Shown in pieces: positions 23,843 through 31,278 of a stretch of 34,804 bases of DNA. Made by a program: the position numbers and the translations under genes. Under the pieces are notes generated by a model that saw nothing but the letters and a program-made list of their open reading frames with translations, was not told where the DNA came from and ran no database searches. The stretch is from Bacillus sp. J33. Its GTDB lineage: Bacteria > Bacillota > Bacilli > Bacillales > Cytobacillaceae. The stretch covers positions 1 through 34,804 of the forward strand of contig NZ_JAEL01000057.1 in the NCBI RefSeq assembly GCF_000518885.1, given 5' to 3'. Position 1 is the first letter of the stretch. Every line of letters begins with the position of its first letter.

Positions 23843-24014
23843 ACCTGTTGCGGCTGTATTATAATGGGAGAAAGTAAACCACCAAGGTTTAGATCAGGCT
23901 TTTGGCTGACTAATGAGCAGCTTGCATTATTGCCCCTTGTGAATTTTCAAAATTCAAAAAAGGTGTGCTTCTCGCCACATTGCAATAAAAATACCCTTTT
24001 GAGGTGACAATAAA
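23843..24014 (+). promoter_or_regulatory. Promoter and 150-base leader of the Cys-rich regulator gene
   Basis: TATAAT at 23860-23865 lies 17 bp after GTGTTA and is the best promoter candidate. The resulting leader of about 145 bases contains small inverted repeats (AAACC-N5-GGTTT near 23877; GAATTTT-C-AAAATTC at 23941-23955) and no peptide frame with a ribosome site. No known riboswitch fold is recognised. The stretch from the tRNA terminator to this promoter holds nothing else identifiable. Confidence 0.4.
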
Positions 24015-24713
24015 ATGGAACAGACATTAAAAATTACAAATGTGTTATCCGATCCAACACGCTATTATATTTACCAATACATTGCAAAAAGGCACAAAGA
24101 TGTTACCGTTCAGGAAATCGCCGATCACTTCAGCATCCATCCCAATGTGGCCAGATTGCATCTATCTAAGCTGGAAGATGTATATATGCTCGTTTCTGAG
24201 ACAAAAAAAACTGGAAAAGGCGGAAGGCCCAGCAGGCTGTACCGCTTGTCTGATGATGTAATTCAGCTGAATTTCCCATACAGGGATTATCAGCTTCTTG
24301 CGAAGATTGCCATGGAAACCATGCTTGAATTAGGCGAAGAAGGCAGGAAAGCTCTATATGCTACCGGCAAAAGATTTGGCAAAGAGCTAATTGGTCAGGA
24401 GCTTAAAAGATTCTCCAGCTCTGTGGAATTAACTTTTGACCATAAGTTGAATATTTTAAAACACGCTGCCAATTTGTCAGGTTTTCATCCGGAATTTGAT
24501 ACAAATGAAGAAAAAACAAAAATTTACTTCCAGATTTACAATTGCCCATTTAAAGAGGTAGCCGCCAAGCACACCGAGCCTGTATGCAATATGCACTTTG
24601 AATTTTTGCAGGGAATGTTTGAAAGCTTGTTTGATTCCATTCAGCTGGTGGAAAAGCAAAATATGCTGACTGGCTGTGATACTTGTTCGTACCAGGCGAT
24701 TGTTGGAAATTAA
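24015..24713 (+). CDS. Winged-helix transcriptional regulator with C-terminal Cys cluster (COG2345/SufR-like)
   Basis: The product has 232 residues. The N-terminal 80 form an ArsR/DeoR-like winged helix: L-S-D-P-T-R-Y-Y-I-Y, recognition helix F-S-I-H-P-N-V-A-R-L-H-L-S-K-L, wing with G-K-G-G-R-P-S-R-L-Y. The C-terminal domain has Cys177 (N-C-P-F), Cys191 and His194 (P-V-C-N-M-H-F), and Cys221/Cys224 (G-C-D-T-C). This layout resembles SufR-type regulators that bind an iron-sulfur cluster; a cluster or metal here is inference. GAGGTGA precedes the ATG by 7 bases. Target genes are unknown; yqgY next door has its own promoter. Confidence 0.8.
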   Translation: MEQTLKITNVLSDPTRYYIYQYIAKRHKDVTVQEIADHFSIHPNVARLHLSKLEDVYMLVSETKKTGKGGRPSRLYRLSDDVIQLNFPYRDYQLLAKIAMETMLELGEEGRKALYATGKRFGKELIGQELKRFSSSVELTFDHKLNILKHAANLSGFHPEFDTNEEKTKIYFQIYNCPFKEVAAKHTEPVCNMHFEFLQGMFESLFDSIQLVEKQNMLTGCDTCSYQAIVGN

Positions 24714-24738
24714 ATGTCCTGCAATCCATAACGGCCGG

Positions 24739-24787
24739 GAACTATGTGCCAGAACCTGGCGTCAGCTTGTTTTTCCCGGCTCTTTTC
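24739..24787 (+). terminator. Branched hairpin, probable terminator of the regulator gene
   Basis: GCCGGGAA pairs with TTCCCGGC and encloses a second small hairpin, GCCAG-AAC-CTGGC. A short TCTTTT follows. The weak T-run lowers confidence. Confidence 0.6.
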
Positions 24788-24807
24788 GATACTATTTAGA
24801 AACCATT

Positions 24808-24838
24808 ATTTACTTTTAATAAGTATTTACTTTATAAT
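24808..24838 (+). promoter_or_regulatory. Promoter of yqgY with a direct repeat
   Basis: TATAAT at 24833-24838 lies 18 bp after TTTACT at 24809-24814. The ten bases TATTTACTTT occur twice, at 24808-24817 and 24824-24833, spaced 16 bp. The repeat overlaps both promoter boxes and could be a protein-binding site. Confidence 0.55.
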
Positions 24839-24879
24839 ATTGTAGTGATGGACTTGTTAGGGTAAAAGGAGGGATACAT

Positions 24880-25125
24880 ATGGATCGTATGTACAGAGTG
24901 TTAGGATTCTGGACGGGAATTTTCGCCGTTATGTTTTACCTTGGCGACATGTATACAACGTCCCTAATTTTCTTCGGCCAAACAGGATTTTTCCTGCTTT
25001 TAAGCTACTTAAAGCTTTCCGAACGTATGTATATTTATGTTTTTGGAGCGTACTTAACAATTTTCTTTGTAGGCTTCACTTACTGGTCAACTTTTATGAT
25101 GACACCAGGCGCGGGCGGCCACTAA
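24880..25125 (+). CDS. yqgY: YqgY-like DUF2626 membrane protein
   Basis: An 81-residue protein with about three closely packed hydrophobic helices (roughly 7-22, 27-44, 50-70) and a G-A-G-G-H C-terminus, matching the small DUF2626 family represented by B. subtilis YqgY. Its function is unknown. GGAGGGA lies 7 bases before the ATG. It forms a single transcription unit with a shared downstream terminator. Confidence 0.82.
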   Translation: MDRMYRVLGFWTGIFAVMFYLGDMYTTSLIFFGQTGFFLLLSYLKLSERMYIYVFGAYLTIFFVGFTYWSTFMMTPGAGGH

Positions 25126-25152
25126 TAGCCCTTGCAATAATATCAATATTAG

Positions 25153-25190
25153 TTAAAAAAGCGATGAAGATTCATCGCTTTTTTATTTGG
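25153..25190. terminator. Bidirectional terminator between yqgY and the MidA-family gene
   Basis: A 13-14-bp stem (AAAAAAGCGATGAA / TTCATCGCTTTTTT) with A- and T-runs on both sides. The end of the convergent minus-strand gene (stop at 25183) lies within it. Confidence 0.88.
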
Positions 25191-26253
25191 CTTCAATTCC
25201 TTTATATTGAAGGACTGTATGAAATGCAGAACTCATTCCCGATGGCATAATAAGACTCCTGATCGCTCTGTTTCTTTTGCTTGTCTCTGAAAATGGATTA
25301 GGGTCGTAATGGCTTTCTAACTCTTCTAAAATACCTGCAGATAGCAAGTATTCATCCTGCCTCATTTTATAAATAAATTTCAGGCCGTGTTTCTCCCCTA
25401 TCCGGATTAGCGAATCAAAATGAATATGGCTGGTTATATCCATTTCTCCTGGGTGCTCCAGAATATTATTTATTTGTGTATGTCTGTAATATCCTCTTAG
25501 GCTCCCGGCTCTTCTGTACGGTTCTTGCCACTCCTCATTTGAATAGCCGTAATCCACTGTCAGCACCATTCCTTGGTCCAGAGCAGAAGCCATATTTTTA
25601 ATGATCGGTTCCATCTGCAGAGGAATTTCAATTCTCTGTCCTTCGCTTAATATTAAGCCGCTTTCTTCAAAAAATAAAAAAATCGATCCATCTTTTAAAG
25701 GTACAGCGATTTCTGACAGCTGCCCATCTTTAACCGTTACCATTACCTCCGATAACCCTTCCTCTGTCTTTTCAATAACATGGACAGGAAGGGCATCAAA
25801 CAATTCATTTGAGAAAATCAAACCTCGAAATGGAGTTATTTCATCAAGGCTTGCGATTTGCCTGATTTTCTCCGAAAATGAAATTTCCTCCCTCTGCAGC
25901 CCGCAGTGGTAAGGGCTTGTCTCCAAAATATTATATTGAAGCTCATCGACCGCAATCAAGTTCCACTCTTCAATGAATGCCTTTGCAAAGCGCCCGTTAC
26001 CGCCCCCTATTTCACATACTTGAAAAGGAAGCTGATGTTTCCTGGCTTCCTTGTAATACCATTTAGCAACTGTCCTTCCATAAATATCGGAAATATTGCT
26101 TGTAGTGATAAAGTCACCCTTAGGGCCGATTTTGGGTTTGTTTTTCATATAGTATCCGTATTCTGGATGGTAAAGGGCTTGCTCCATATACTTGGCATAG
26201 CTAATCATTTTTGAGGGGGTCTTTTCTATATAATCAATTAAAAAATTCAGCAT
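25183..26253 (-). CDS. SAM-dependent methyltransferase, MidA/NDUFAF7 family
   Basis: The product has 356 residues. The family hallmarks are M-E-x-A-L-Y-H-P-E-Y-G-Y-Y near the start, G-D-F-I-T-T-S, then the SAM loop V-C-E-I-G-G-G-N-G-R-F-A, N-E-L-F-D-A-L-P-V-H-V and L-T-V-D-Y-G-Y. The mitochondrial relative NDUFAF7 methylates an Arg of complex I; the bacterial substrate is unknown, and most bacilli of this type lack that complex, so the role here is open. AAAAGGTG lies 5 bases before the ATG. A terminator shared with yqgY follows. Confidence 0.87.
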   Translation of the reverse strand: MLNFLIDYIEKTPSKMISYAKYMEQALYHPEYGYYMKNKPKIGPKGDFITTSNISDIYGRTVAKWYYKEARKHQLPFQVCEIGGGNGRFAKAFIEEWNLIAVDELQYNILETSPYHCGLQREEISFSEKIRQIASLDEITPFRGLIFSNELFDALPVHVIEKTEEGLSEVMVTVKDGQLSEIAVPLKDGSIFLFFEESGLILSEGQRIEIPLQMEPIIKNMASALDQGMVLTVDYGYSNEEWQEPYRRAGSLRGYYRHTQINNILEHPGEMDITSHIHFDSLIRIGEKHGLKFIYKMRQDEYLLSAGILEELESHYDPNPFSETSKRNRAIRSLIMPSGMSSAFHTVLQYKGIEAK

Positions 26254-26323
26254 ACTGACACCTTTTCCCTATGGATTAAGTATAAAAATACTTTGTTATT
26301 AAAGTCCTTTATTTATCTATTTT

Positions 26324-26358
26324 TCACTATTGACATAGTGATTTCTGTGATATATTGT
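26324..26358 (+). promoter_or_regulatory. Strong-looking promoter with palindromic operator, no gene downstream
   Basis: A perfect -35 box, TTGACA at 26330-26335, is followed after 17 bp by TATTGT at 26353-26358. The -35 box is exactly the centre of a perfect inverted repeat, TCACTA-N6-TAGTGA (26324-26341), which looks like an operator. The transcript would run into the hairpin at 26412-26446 after about 85 bases. Confidence 0.55.
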
Positions 26359-26364
26359 TAAAGT

Positions 26365-26450
26365 AGTAGCTTAACTATATCCCCTCCCATTATATGAATA
26401 AAACATCCCCCAGAAAAGCCCTTCTCTTTAGGAGAAGGGCTTTTCTATTT
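26365..26450 (+). ncRNA. Candidate small RNA with C-rich motifs
   Basis: The span from the promoter start point to the terminator is about 85 nt. Before the terminator stem it carries two unpaired C-rich tracts, CCCCTCCC (26381-26388) and ATCCCCC (26405-26411). C-rich single-stranded tracts that pair with Shine-Dalgarno sequences are the working parts of known Firmicute sRNAs such as FsrA and RoxS/RsaE. A 25-codon frame from the ATG at 26394 lacks a ribosome site and runs through the terminator, so a peptide is unlikely. There is no sequence identity claim; this is an inference from layout. Confidence 0.45.
26412..26450. terminator. Terminator between the small-RNA candidate and yqgX
   Basis: A perfect 15-bp stem, AGAAAAGCCCTTCTC / GAGAAGGGCTTTTCT, with loop TTTAG. 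The downstream T-run is stronger on the plus strand (TATTTTCATTTTT) than on the minus strand, so it fits the plus-strand transcript at least as well as yqgX. Confidence 0.88.
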
Positions 26451-26456
26451 TCATTT

Positions 26457-27092
26457 TTAGAAGCCATTTAGAAAAGGATTGGAGTCCATTTCTTGGCCAA
26501 TAGTTGTAGCGGGTCCATGCCCTGGGAGAACAGCTGTTTCTTCGGGCAGGGCCAGTAGTTTGCTATGGATGCTATCAAGCAGCTGCTGATGGTTTCCGCC
26601 AGGCAGATCTGTTCGGCCAATGCTGCCGCTAAATAAGGCATCGCCAGCAACCACCAGTTCTGCATCTTTAAAATATAACGAAATGCTCCCAGGGGAATGC
26701 CCAGGTGTTTCGAGAATTGAAAAAGTAAACTCTCCTATCCTTAACTCTTTTTCGCCCGTTATAATATGATCGGCAGGCTTGGCTTTTATTAGTTTTCCCA
26801 CTTTAAAAAGGTGAGATCCGTTTAAAGCCGGATCAGGGAGCCATGCAGCCTCTTTTTCGTGTATGTATACCGGAATAGCATATTCTTCCCTAATATCATC
26901 GACCGCCCCAATATGATCAAAATGCGCATGAGTAAGAATGATAGCAAGAGGTCTTAACCCTTTTTGCTTAATAAACCTGCTGAGCTTTTCGCTTTCTTCA
27001 CCCGGATCAAAAATTAAGCATGCTTTGCTTTGATTAGTTAGGACATAACAGTTTGTTTGCAATGGGCCGAGGGGAATTTGTTTCCATTCCAT
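26457..27092 (-). CDS. yqgX: Metallo-beta-lactamase fold hydrolase YqgX
   Basis: A 211-residue glyoxalase II-like hydrolase with the metal motif T-H-A-H-F-D-H-I-G, a distal His in T-P-G-H-S-P-G-S, the bridging Asp in V-V-A-G-D-A-L-F and the final His in L-P-G-H-G-P. It lacks the extra C-terminal substrate domain of glyoxalase II, so the substrate is uncertain. The frame opens at TTG 27107, which lies inside the GGAGGTG ribosome site; the ATG at 27092 is the start. Divergent from the gene at 27193. Confidence 0.9.
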   Translation of the reverse strand: MEWKQIPLGPLQTNCYVLTNQSKACLIFDPGEESEKLSRFIKQKGLRPLAIILTHAHFDHIGAVDDIREEYAIPVYIHEKEAAWLPDPALNGSHLFKVGKLIKAKPADHIITGEKELRIGEFTFSILETPGHSPGSISLYFKDAELVVAGDALFSGSIGRTDLPGGNHQQLLDSIHSKLLALPEETAVLPGHGPATTIGQEMDSNPFLNGF

Positions 27093-27192
27093 CAATGACA
27101 CCTCCAAATTATGAATAATTTATCTTTTATTTTACACTATATTCGCTGCATAATTAAATGGGATGTATAAACCTCGATTAAAGGAGAAGAAG

Positions 27193-27672
27193 ATGCAAGT
27201 TCTTTATGGAATAGAAGCTAACTTTATAATTGAAGAAGTGCCGGAATTTATTGAATTCATAGCAAACAAAACAGAATTATTCGATTATCGGCAAAGGATA
27301 TTTTTCTTCGAAAAAAAAGAGCATGCGGAATATGCTAAAGGCGCCCTGATTGAAGCTGGCCTTTTCGAAGAATCCCTAAAAGCTTATTACATAGAATCAG
27401 GTGTAAAGGGAGAAACTTTTGATGACTTTGGAATTGAAATGGAAACAGGTTATTATTTGTTTTCAGAGCTGCTTTGCCTCTTTTCTATTACTCACGGCAG
27501 TGAAGAAGAGATTCAAATGGCCAAATATCAATTTCAGGAACATATCGTTTTTACGGCAAAGAATAACAGCAGTGCACCTGTTTACTTCTCTGAACTTCAC
27601 TTAAGGGAATTAATTAATGGCATTGCCGATGCATATGACATACAAGTGTCATTTTTAGACCTCGACAAATAG
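27193..27672 (+). CDS. Unrecognised 159-residue protein
   Basis: A clear gene: the ATG at 27193 sits 6 bases after AAAGGAG (the frame opens 30 bases earlier without a site), and codon use is like its neighbours. The product is soluble, acidic and aromatic-rich, with no signal peptide, no membrane segment and a single Cys (in E-L-L-C-L-F). E-E-V-P-E-F-I-E-F-I-A-N-K near the start and I-N-G-I-A-D-A-Y-D-I-Q-V near the end suggest alternating helices and strands. No family is recognised and B. subtilis synteny does not suggest one. yqgW starts about 125 bases later and may be cotranscribed, as no terminator separates them. Confidence 0.75.
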   Translation: MQVLYGIEANFIIEEVPEFIEFIANKTELFDYRQRIFFFEKKEHAEYAKGALIEAGLFEESLKAYYIESGVKGETFDDFGIEMETGYYLFSELLCLFSITHGSEEEIQMAKYQFQEHIVFTAKNNSSAPVYFSELHLRELINGIADAYDIQVSFLDLDK

Positions 27673-27798
27673 AAAAAAAAAATATAAAATAAATTACGAA
27701 TGTATACTTGGGCACTACATATAGGGTATATAAACCTGGAAAATGATTTAAGACATGGCGTTTTGCCTGCTGATTATGAAATAAAGGGGGCTACTTTA

Positions 27799-27972
27799 AT
27801 GGGATTAGTCATTATTTTTGCTTTGGTTGCACTGTTAGCAGCATTTGGTGCCGTTAGCGCACTTAAAAACAAGAATTTCCTTGGGTTATTTTTTGCTGCG
27901 GGTACTTTGGCCGTTTTCGGATGGTTTGCAGTAATGACATTAATAAACAGCGGATACCCAGCTGTTCACTAA
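27799..27972 (+). CDS. yqgW: YqgW-like DUF2759 small membrane protein
   Basis: A 57-residue protein with two hydrophobic helices: G-L-V-I-I-F-A-L-V-A-L-L-A-A-F-G at the N-terminus and L-G-L-F-F-A-A-G-T-L-A-V-F-G-W-F-A-V in the middle, joined by A-L-K-N-K-N-F. It matches the DUF2759 family (YqgW). The frame is open for 99 bases upstream, but AAAGGGGG lies 8 bases before the ATG at 27799, which is chosen. Function unknown. Confidence 0.82.
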   Translation: MGLVIIFALVALLAAFGAVSALKNKNFLGLFFAAGTLAVFGWFAVMTLINSGYPAVH

Positions 27973-28012
27973 AATAAAAGGGCTTCCCTAAACGGGCAGC
28001 CCTTTTATTTTT
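27972..28012. terminator. Bidirectional terminator between yqgW and yqgV
   Basis: A 13-bp stem, AAATAAAAGGGCT / AGCCCTTTTATTT, directly after yqgW. The yqgV stop codon (28005-28007) lies inside it. Confidence 0.88.
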
Positions 28013-28325
28013 CACTATTTAAGCGGCTCTCTACTCTCTCGACCTTTTCTTCCATTTTTCTTTTTACATCCCGCCTATCATCAATGCGGATGTTTGTTGC
28101 AACTCTCATTAGCCCTTTTTCAAAAGGGACTTCATGCATAGCTTGAATTACTTCAAATAAAACCGGAAGTTCGCCTTCAATGATCGTGTTCATTGGGGTT
28201 AATTGAAAACGGATTCGCCCGCTCTCTTCGTATTTCTTCAATACACGCTGTATGTCAGCTACATAACTGCTGACACTTGGCGTTTCTGTTCCAATTGGAA
28301 TAACTGTAACATCTGCAATTGCCAT
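28005..28325 (-). CDS. yqgV: Thiamine-binding DUF77/MTH1187 family protein YqgV
   Basis: A 106-residue single-domain protein of the MTH1187/YkoF-like fold: I-A-D-V-T-V-I-P-I-G-T at the start, S-S-Y-V-A-D-I-Q-R-V-L, and T-P-M-N-T-I-I-E-G-E-L-P in the ligand region. Relatives bind thiamine or hydroxymethylpyrimidine; binding in this protein is inferred from the family. AAGGAG lies 7 bases before the ATG. It follows yqgU on the opposite side of a 33-base gap and reads in the same direction, so yqgV precedes yqgU downstream only by position in a yqgV-first unit. Confidence 0.87.
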   Translation of the reverse strand: MAIADVTVIPIGTETPSVSSYVADIQRVLKKYEESGRIRFQLTPMNTIIEGELPVLFEVIQAMHEVPFEKGLMRVATNIRIDDRRDVKRKMEEKVERVESRLNSEK

Positions 28326-28358
28326 AATCAGACTCCTTATTTTTTGTCTTTGTAATAT

Positions 28359-29486
28359 TTATCCTTCCAGAAGCGGTACCTTGTTTTTGCTATCAAGCAT
28401 GATTACTTCTTCCAGATAAAAACCTGTTAAGCAGGCTTTCCCATTCGGTGAGCAGCTAATAGGCGTATTTTCCATCCCCTCCATCAAAACTTCCTTAACA
28501 CCTTTCTCACTATTAAAGGCTATAAGCTGAAAACCTCCTGCATAGGTATCACTTTCAGCACTGTACAGAGGCTGGAAGGTTATGAAATGATCTTCTGTCC
28601 AGTCATAATATGGAACCAGCCAATCGGAGAACCTGGTTAAATGGGGGACTGTCATAGTCGATTGCTTTTGGAAACGATTATCTAAAAATGTATAAACAGC
28701 TTGGCCGGGTTCTTCTGAGGGAACCGTTATGGCCATTACCTTATTTTTTTGTGAATCAACTTGAAAGATATTATCCATAACCTTTGTTTCATTCTCTCCA
28801 CTGATCGATTGCATTATTAAAGGAGCGAATAGAGACGGATTATCCTTGTCCCAGCCAAGATATAATAAATGGTCTTCATCCAACCATTTGGCGAATGGTT
28901 CCTTTATTTTAATTTCTTCAAGCCGGCCATCCTCAATATCCATATGGTAGGAAGTGAAATCCCAATCCTCTGTAAAGGCCGAAACAAATAGAGACTCCTC
29001 ATCATACGGATTCCACTCGACAGCCATGTCAAATGCTGAAAGACTTTCATCCAATACAATTTCTCCATTCTCCTTTACCGCCGTCAATATACTTTCATAT
29101 GTACCTGGAGACGAACGAATCAGCACATATTTTCCATTTGGGCTGATTGTAACCGATACGATAGGGACCGAGGTTTCATAAAGGAGGTGCTGTTCACCTG
29201 TAAATAAATGATAAGCATATACACTTGAATTGGTTCCTGCATTAACAGTGTAAACAATTACTTCATTGCTGAGCCAGCCATTTGCTTCCTGAAATTCGCC
29301 CTTAATTTCTCTTATAGGGACAAGAGCATTAGCTGGAGGCACGGACTCCTCTGAACTCTCCTGTTTTTGTTTTGATTCAGACTGAACCTTGGTCTTTTCT
29401 GCTTCTTCACAGCCAGTGATCCATAAGATAAAAAACAGGAATAAAAAAAGAAACTGGCATCTATATGTAATTTTTATCATTTTCAA
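28359..29486 (-). CDS. yqgU: YqgU-like lipoprotein with beta-propeller-type repeats
   Basis: A 375-residue exported lipoprotein. It has a basic N-terminus, a hydrophobic core F-L-F-L-F-F-I-L-W and a lipobox W-I-T-G-C (Cys26), followed by a Ser/Gln/Glu-rich linker to about residue 52. The rest alternates short strands with W and D-x-x-S patterns (S-P-N-G-K-Y-V-L; W-N-P-Y-D-E-E; S-C-S-P-N-G-K), as in WD40/TolB-like propellers. The TTG start at 29486 lies 7 bases after GGAGG; an ATG two codons later is the alternative. It matches B. subtilis YqgU by place and type; function unknown. Confidence 0.85.
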   Translation of the reverse strand: MKMIKITYRCQFLFLFLFFILWITGCEEAEKTKVQSESKQKQESSEESVPPANALVPIREIKGEFQEANGWLSNEVIVYTVNAGTNSSVYAYHLFTGEQHLLYETSVPIVSVTISPNGKYVLIRSSPGTYESILTAVKENGEIVLDESLSAFDMAVEWNPYDEESLFVSAFTEDWDFTSYHMDIEDGRLEEIKIKEPFAKWLDEDHLLYLGWDKDNPSLFAPLIMQSISGENETKVMDNIFQVDSQKNKVMAITVPSEEPGQAVYTFLDNRFQKQSTMTVPHLTRFSDWLVPYYDWTEDHFITFQPLYSAESDTYAGGFQLIAFNSEKGVKEVLMEGMENTPISCSPNGKACLTGFYLEEVIMLDSKNKVPLLEG

Positions 29487-29566
29487 ATCCGCACCTCCTT
29501 TTCTCCCTATATATGAGTACGTAAATACTGTAAAAAATGTTTCAATTATTGTTCATTTTTAATAGG

Positions 29567-29605
29567 AAAAGCCGTTTTTCCGGCTACAAGCTGGAAAAGC
29601 GGCTG
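29567..29605 (-). terminator. Hairpin upstream of yqgU, possible end of the yqgT transcript
   Basis: GCCGCTTTTCCAGC pairs, with two mismatches, with GCCGGAAAAACGGC on the minus strand, followed by TTTTCC. It lies beyond the dispersed repeat and may be the terminator of yqgT moved away by that repeat. Confidence 0.5.
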
Positions 29606-29730
29606 AACTGTTCTGAAATAATATGATAATTTATTTTAGTCTCTGGTGACATAAATTACAATAGAGGAACCGGCATCTTAATAAATATTTTTTCATATGG
29701 CTCTTTTTTCATAAATTGTTGTTTTACTTA

Positions 29731-29915
29731 CTGCCCGTTGATTTCAGCATGGGGCACTTAAGCTGTCAGCGGGGAGGAATGAGAGCCTCCTCAGCTTCGC
29801 CTGCGGGGTCTCCCACTTCCCTCACTTCCCGCAGGACATTGAATAAGCTTCCCTGACCTAGCACCGCACGAAGGAAATGCGATAGCATTTTCGAGGATCA
29901 AGTACCCTCCGCTCT
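29731..29915. repeat. Dispersed GC-richer intergenic repeat after yqgT
   Basis: This block is visibly richer in G and C than the flanks. On the minus strand it contains GACCCCGCAGGCGAAGC and GAGGAGGCTCTCATTCC, phrases of an intergenic repeat widespread in Bacillaceae. It includes a small hairpin, AAATGC-GATA-GCATTT, near 29875-29890. The 490-base gap between yqgU and yqgT has no gene; the frame at 29931-30140 is a shadow of yqgT. The repeat call rests on recognition and was not tested. Confidence 0.55.
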
Positions 29916-29979
29916 AATCAACTCAGTTGGTTAAACTAAGTTAGCCGTTAAAAAAGCAACAAACTTTACGAAAACAGCC

Positions 29980-31167
29980 TTACATATAGAGCGAGGCCAG
30001 GAAAATACCGAGGACCTCTTCATAAATTTCATCATATTGCGAAATAGGCAATGGGTTGATTCCTCTTCCCAGTTCAATCGTAAACCCTGGTTTACGGAAT
30101 TCTTGAATGAACCAATCCTTATATCCGGCAAAACTGTCAATATATTGGACAGCCCTATAGCCGCTTACCCTTTCAAATTCAGCCGCAATCACTTGAGACT
30201 CTGGCGGTTCCATTCCCTCATATCCCCAGTAGAACTCCGATCCCTGGGTATGGAATGCCAGCATTCTATCGAACTGATTGTTCCTTGCAAGGTCAGCCAT
30301 TGCAATGGCTTCCGGTTCTGTTAAAGGGGCTTCCCCTAGATAATCTCTAGGTGCAGGTGCATTTTGTTCAGATCTCTCTTTTTCAAATTCCCATTTGGCA
30401 GGGAATTGATTATTCAGATCCACCCCTCTAATGTTAGCTTTCCAGCCGGAAAAATCAGTACTCCCTCTATTGATTTCAATAACCTGTTCCCTCGCTTCAG
30501 GCGGAGGCCCATTTAAGACCAGGTCAACACCATCCGGATTAACCATTGGCACTATGGAAAGATCAACAGAATTATATAAAGGCATCGTCGACAATCCTCT
30601 GATCGGCCTGACATTGGTTAGGGATAATAGAAAGCTGTTTAATAATGCCATTAAAATGGGGGTTGTAATCCACTCATTCGCATGGAAAGAAGCATTTATA
30701 TGGACCTTTTTATTCCCCTTTCCCAGCCTAATTTCCTGAATAGGCTTCCCAAGAACACTATTTCCAATCGTATTTATCTTAATAAATGGATAGATAGCCG
30801 CCAATGTGGATAGATCAGCTGTTAAAGCCTGAAAGTCATATTGTCTCCTGCCTGCCACAATAGGTGAGATGACCCGCCTTGGCAGCTTTATGATTGTACC
30901 AGCAGTTAAGCTGTTTGGATCAAGGGTTTGATTAATCAGCAGAAGGGCATCTACAGACAGATTTCTGGAGGCGCTCAGCTTCCAGAAGGTGTCTCCCTTT
31001 TTAATAGTATAGTTTTGCAGGGTAAAGCCAGGTATGCTTATTTCCTGTCCAATCTGCAGTGCTGAAGGATTTATGCTAGGATTGGAATCAACAATAAGGT
31101 TTACCGGCATCATAAAGAGCTGGCTGTAATACCATAAAGAATCTCCGGAACGGACTTTAACTTTCAT
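29980..31167 (-). CDS. yqgT: Gamma-D-glutamyl-L-diamino acid endopeptidase I type (LysM + M14)
   Basis: The product has 395 residues: two LysM peptidoglycan-binding repeats (about 1-46 and 51-96; V-R-S-G-D-S-L-W-Y and I-K-K-G-D-T-F-W-K), then an M14 zinc carboxypeptidase domain. Zinc ligands are His162 and Glu165 in F-H-A-N-E-W and the His of A-F-H-T-Q-G-S-E-F-Y-W-G; the catalytic Glu is in F-T-I-E-L-G-R-G. Family members cut the D-Glu to diaminopimelate bond in spore or cell-wall peptides. No signal peptide is visible, as in the sporulation enzyme. The ATG at 31167 follows AAAGGGGGAG; the frame opens 21 bases upstream. Confidence 0.9.
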   Translation of the reverse strand: MKVKVRSGDSLWYYSQLFMMPVNLIVDSNPSINPSALQIGQEISIPGFTLQNYTIKKGDTFWKLSASRNLSVDALLLINQTLDPNSLTAGTIIKLPRRVISPIVAGRRQYDFQALTADLSTLAAIYPFIKINTIGNSVLGKPIQEIRLGKGNKKVHINASFHANEWITTPILMALLNSFLLSLTNVRPIRGLSTMPLYNSVDLSIVPMVNPDGVDLVLNGPPPEAREQVIEINRGSTDFSGWKANIRGVDLNNQFPAKWEFEKERSEQNAPAPRDYLGEAPLTEPEAIAMADLARNNQFDRMLAFHTQGSEFYWGYEGMEPPESQVIAAEFERVSGYRAVQYIDSFAGYKDWFIQEFRKPGFTIELGRGINPLPISQYDEIYEEVLGIFLASLYM

Positions 31168-31233
31168 CTTTCTCCCCCTTTCCATCATTTCAATCTTATG
31201 AAAGAAAAGAAAAAAGATGACTGTTTAGCCGCA

Positions 31234-31261
31234 GAAAAAAGCCCGTGAAATCACAGGCTTA
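31234..31261 (-). terminator. Terminator of yqgS
   Basis: AAGCC-C-GTG pairs with CAC-A-GGCTT around a 4-base loop (31239-31260), with TTTTTT on the minus strand. It lies between yqgS and the downstream yqgT. Confidence 0.82.
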
Positions 31262-31278
31262 AAGCTAGCTGTCACCAA

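Noticed and set aside
26394-26471. 25-residue peptide frame in the small-RNA candidate
   Set aside because: No ribosome site before the ATG, and the frame is made mostly of the terminator stem.
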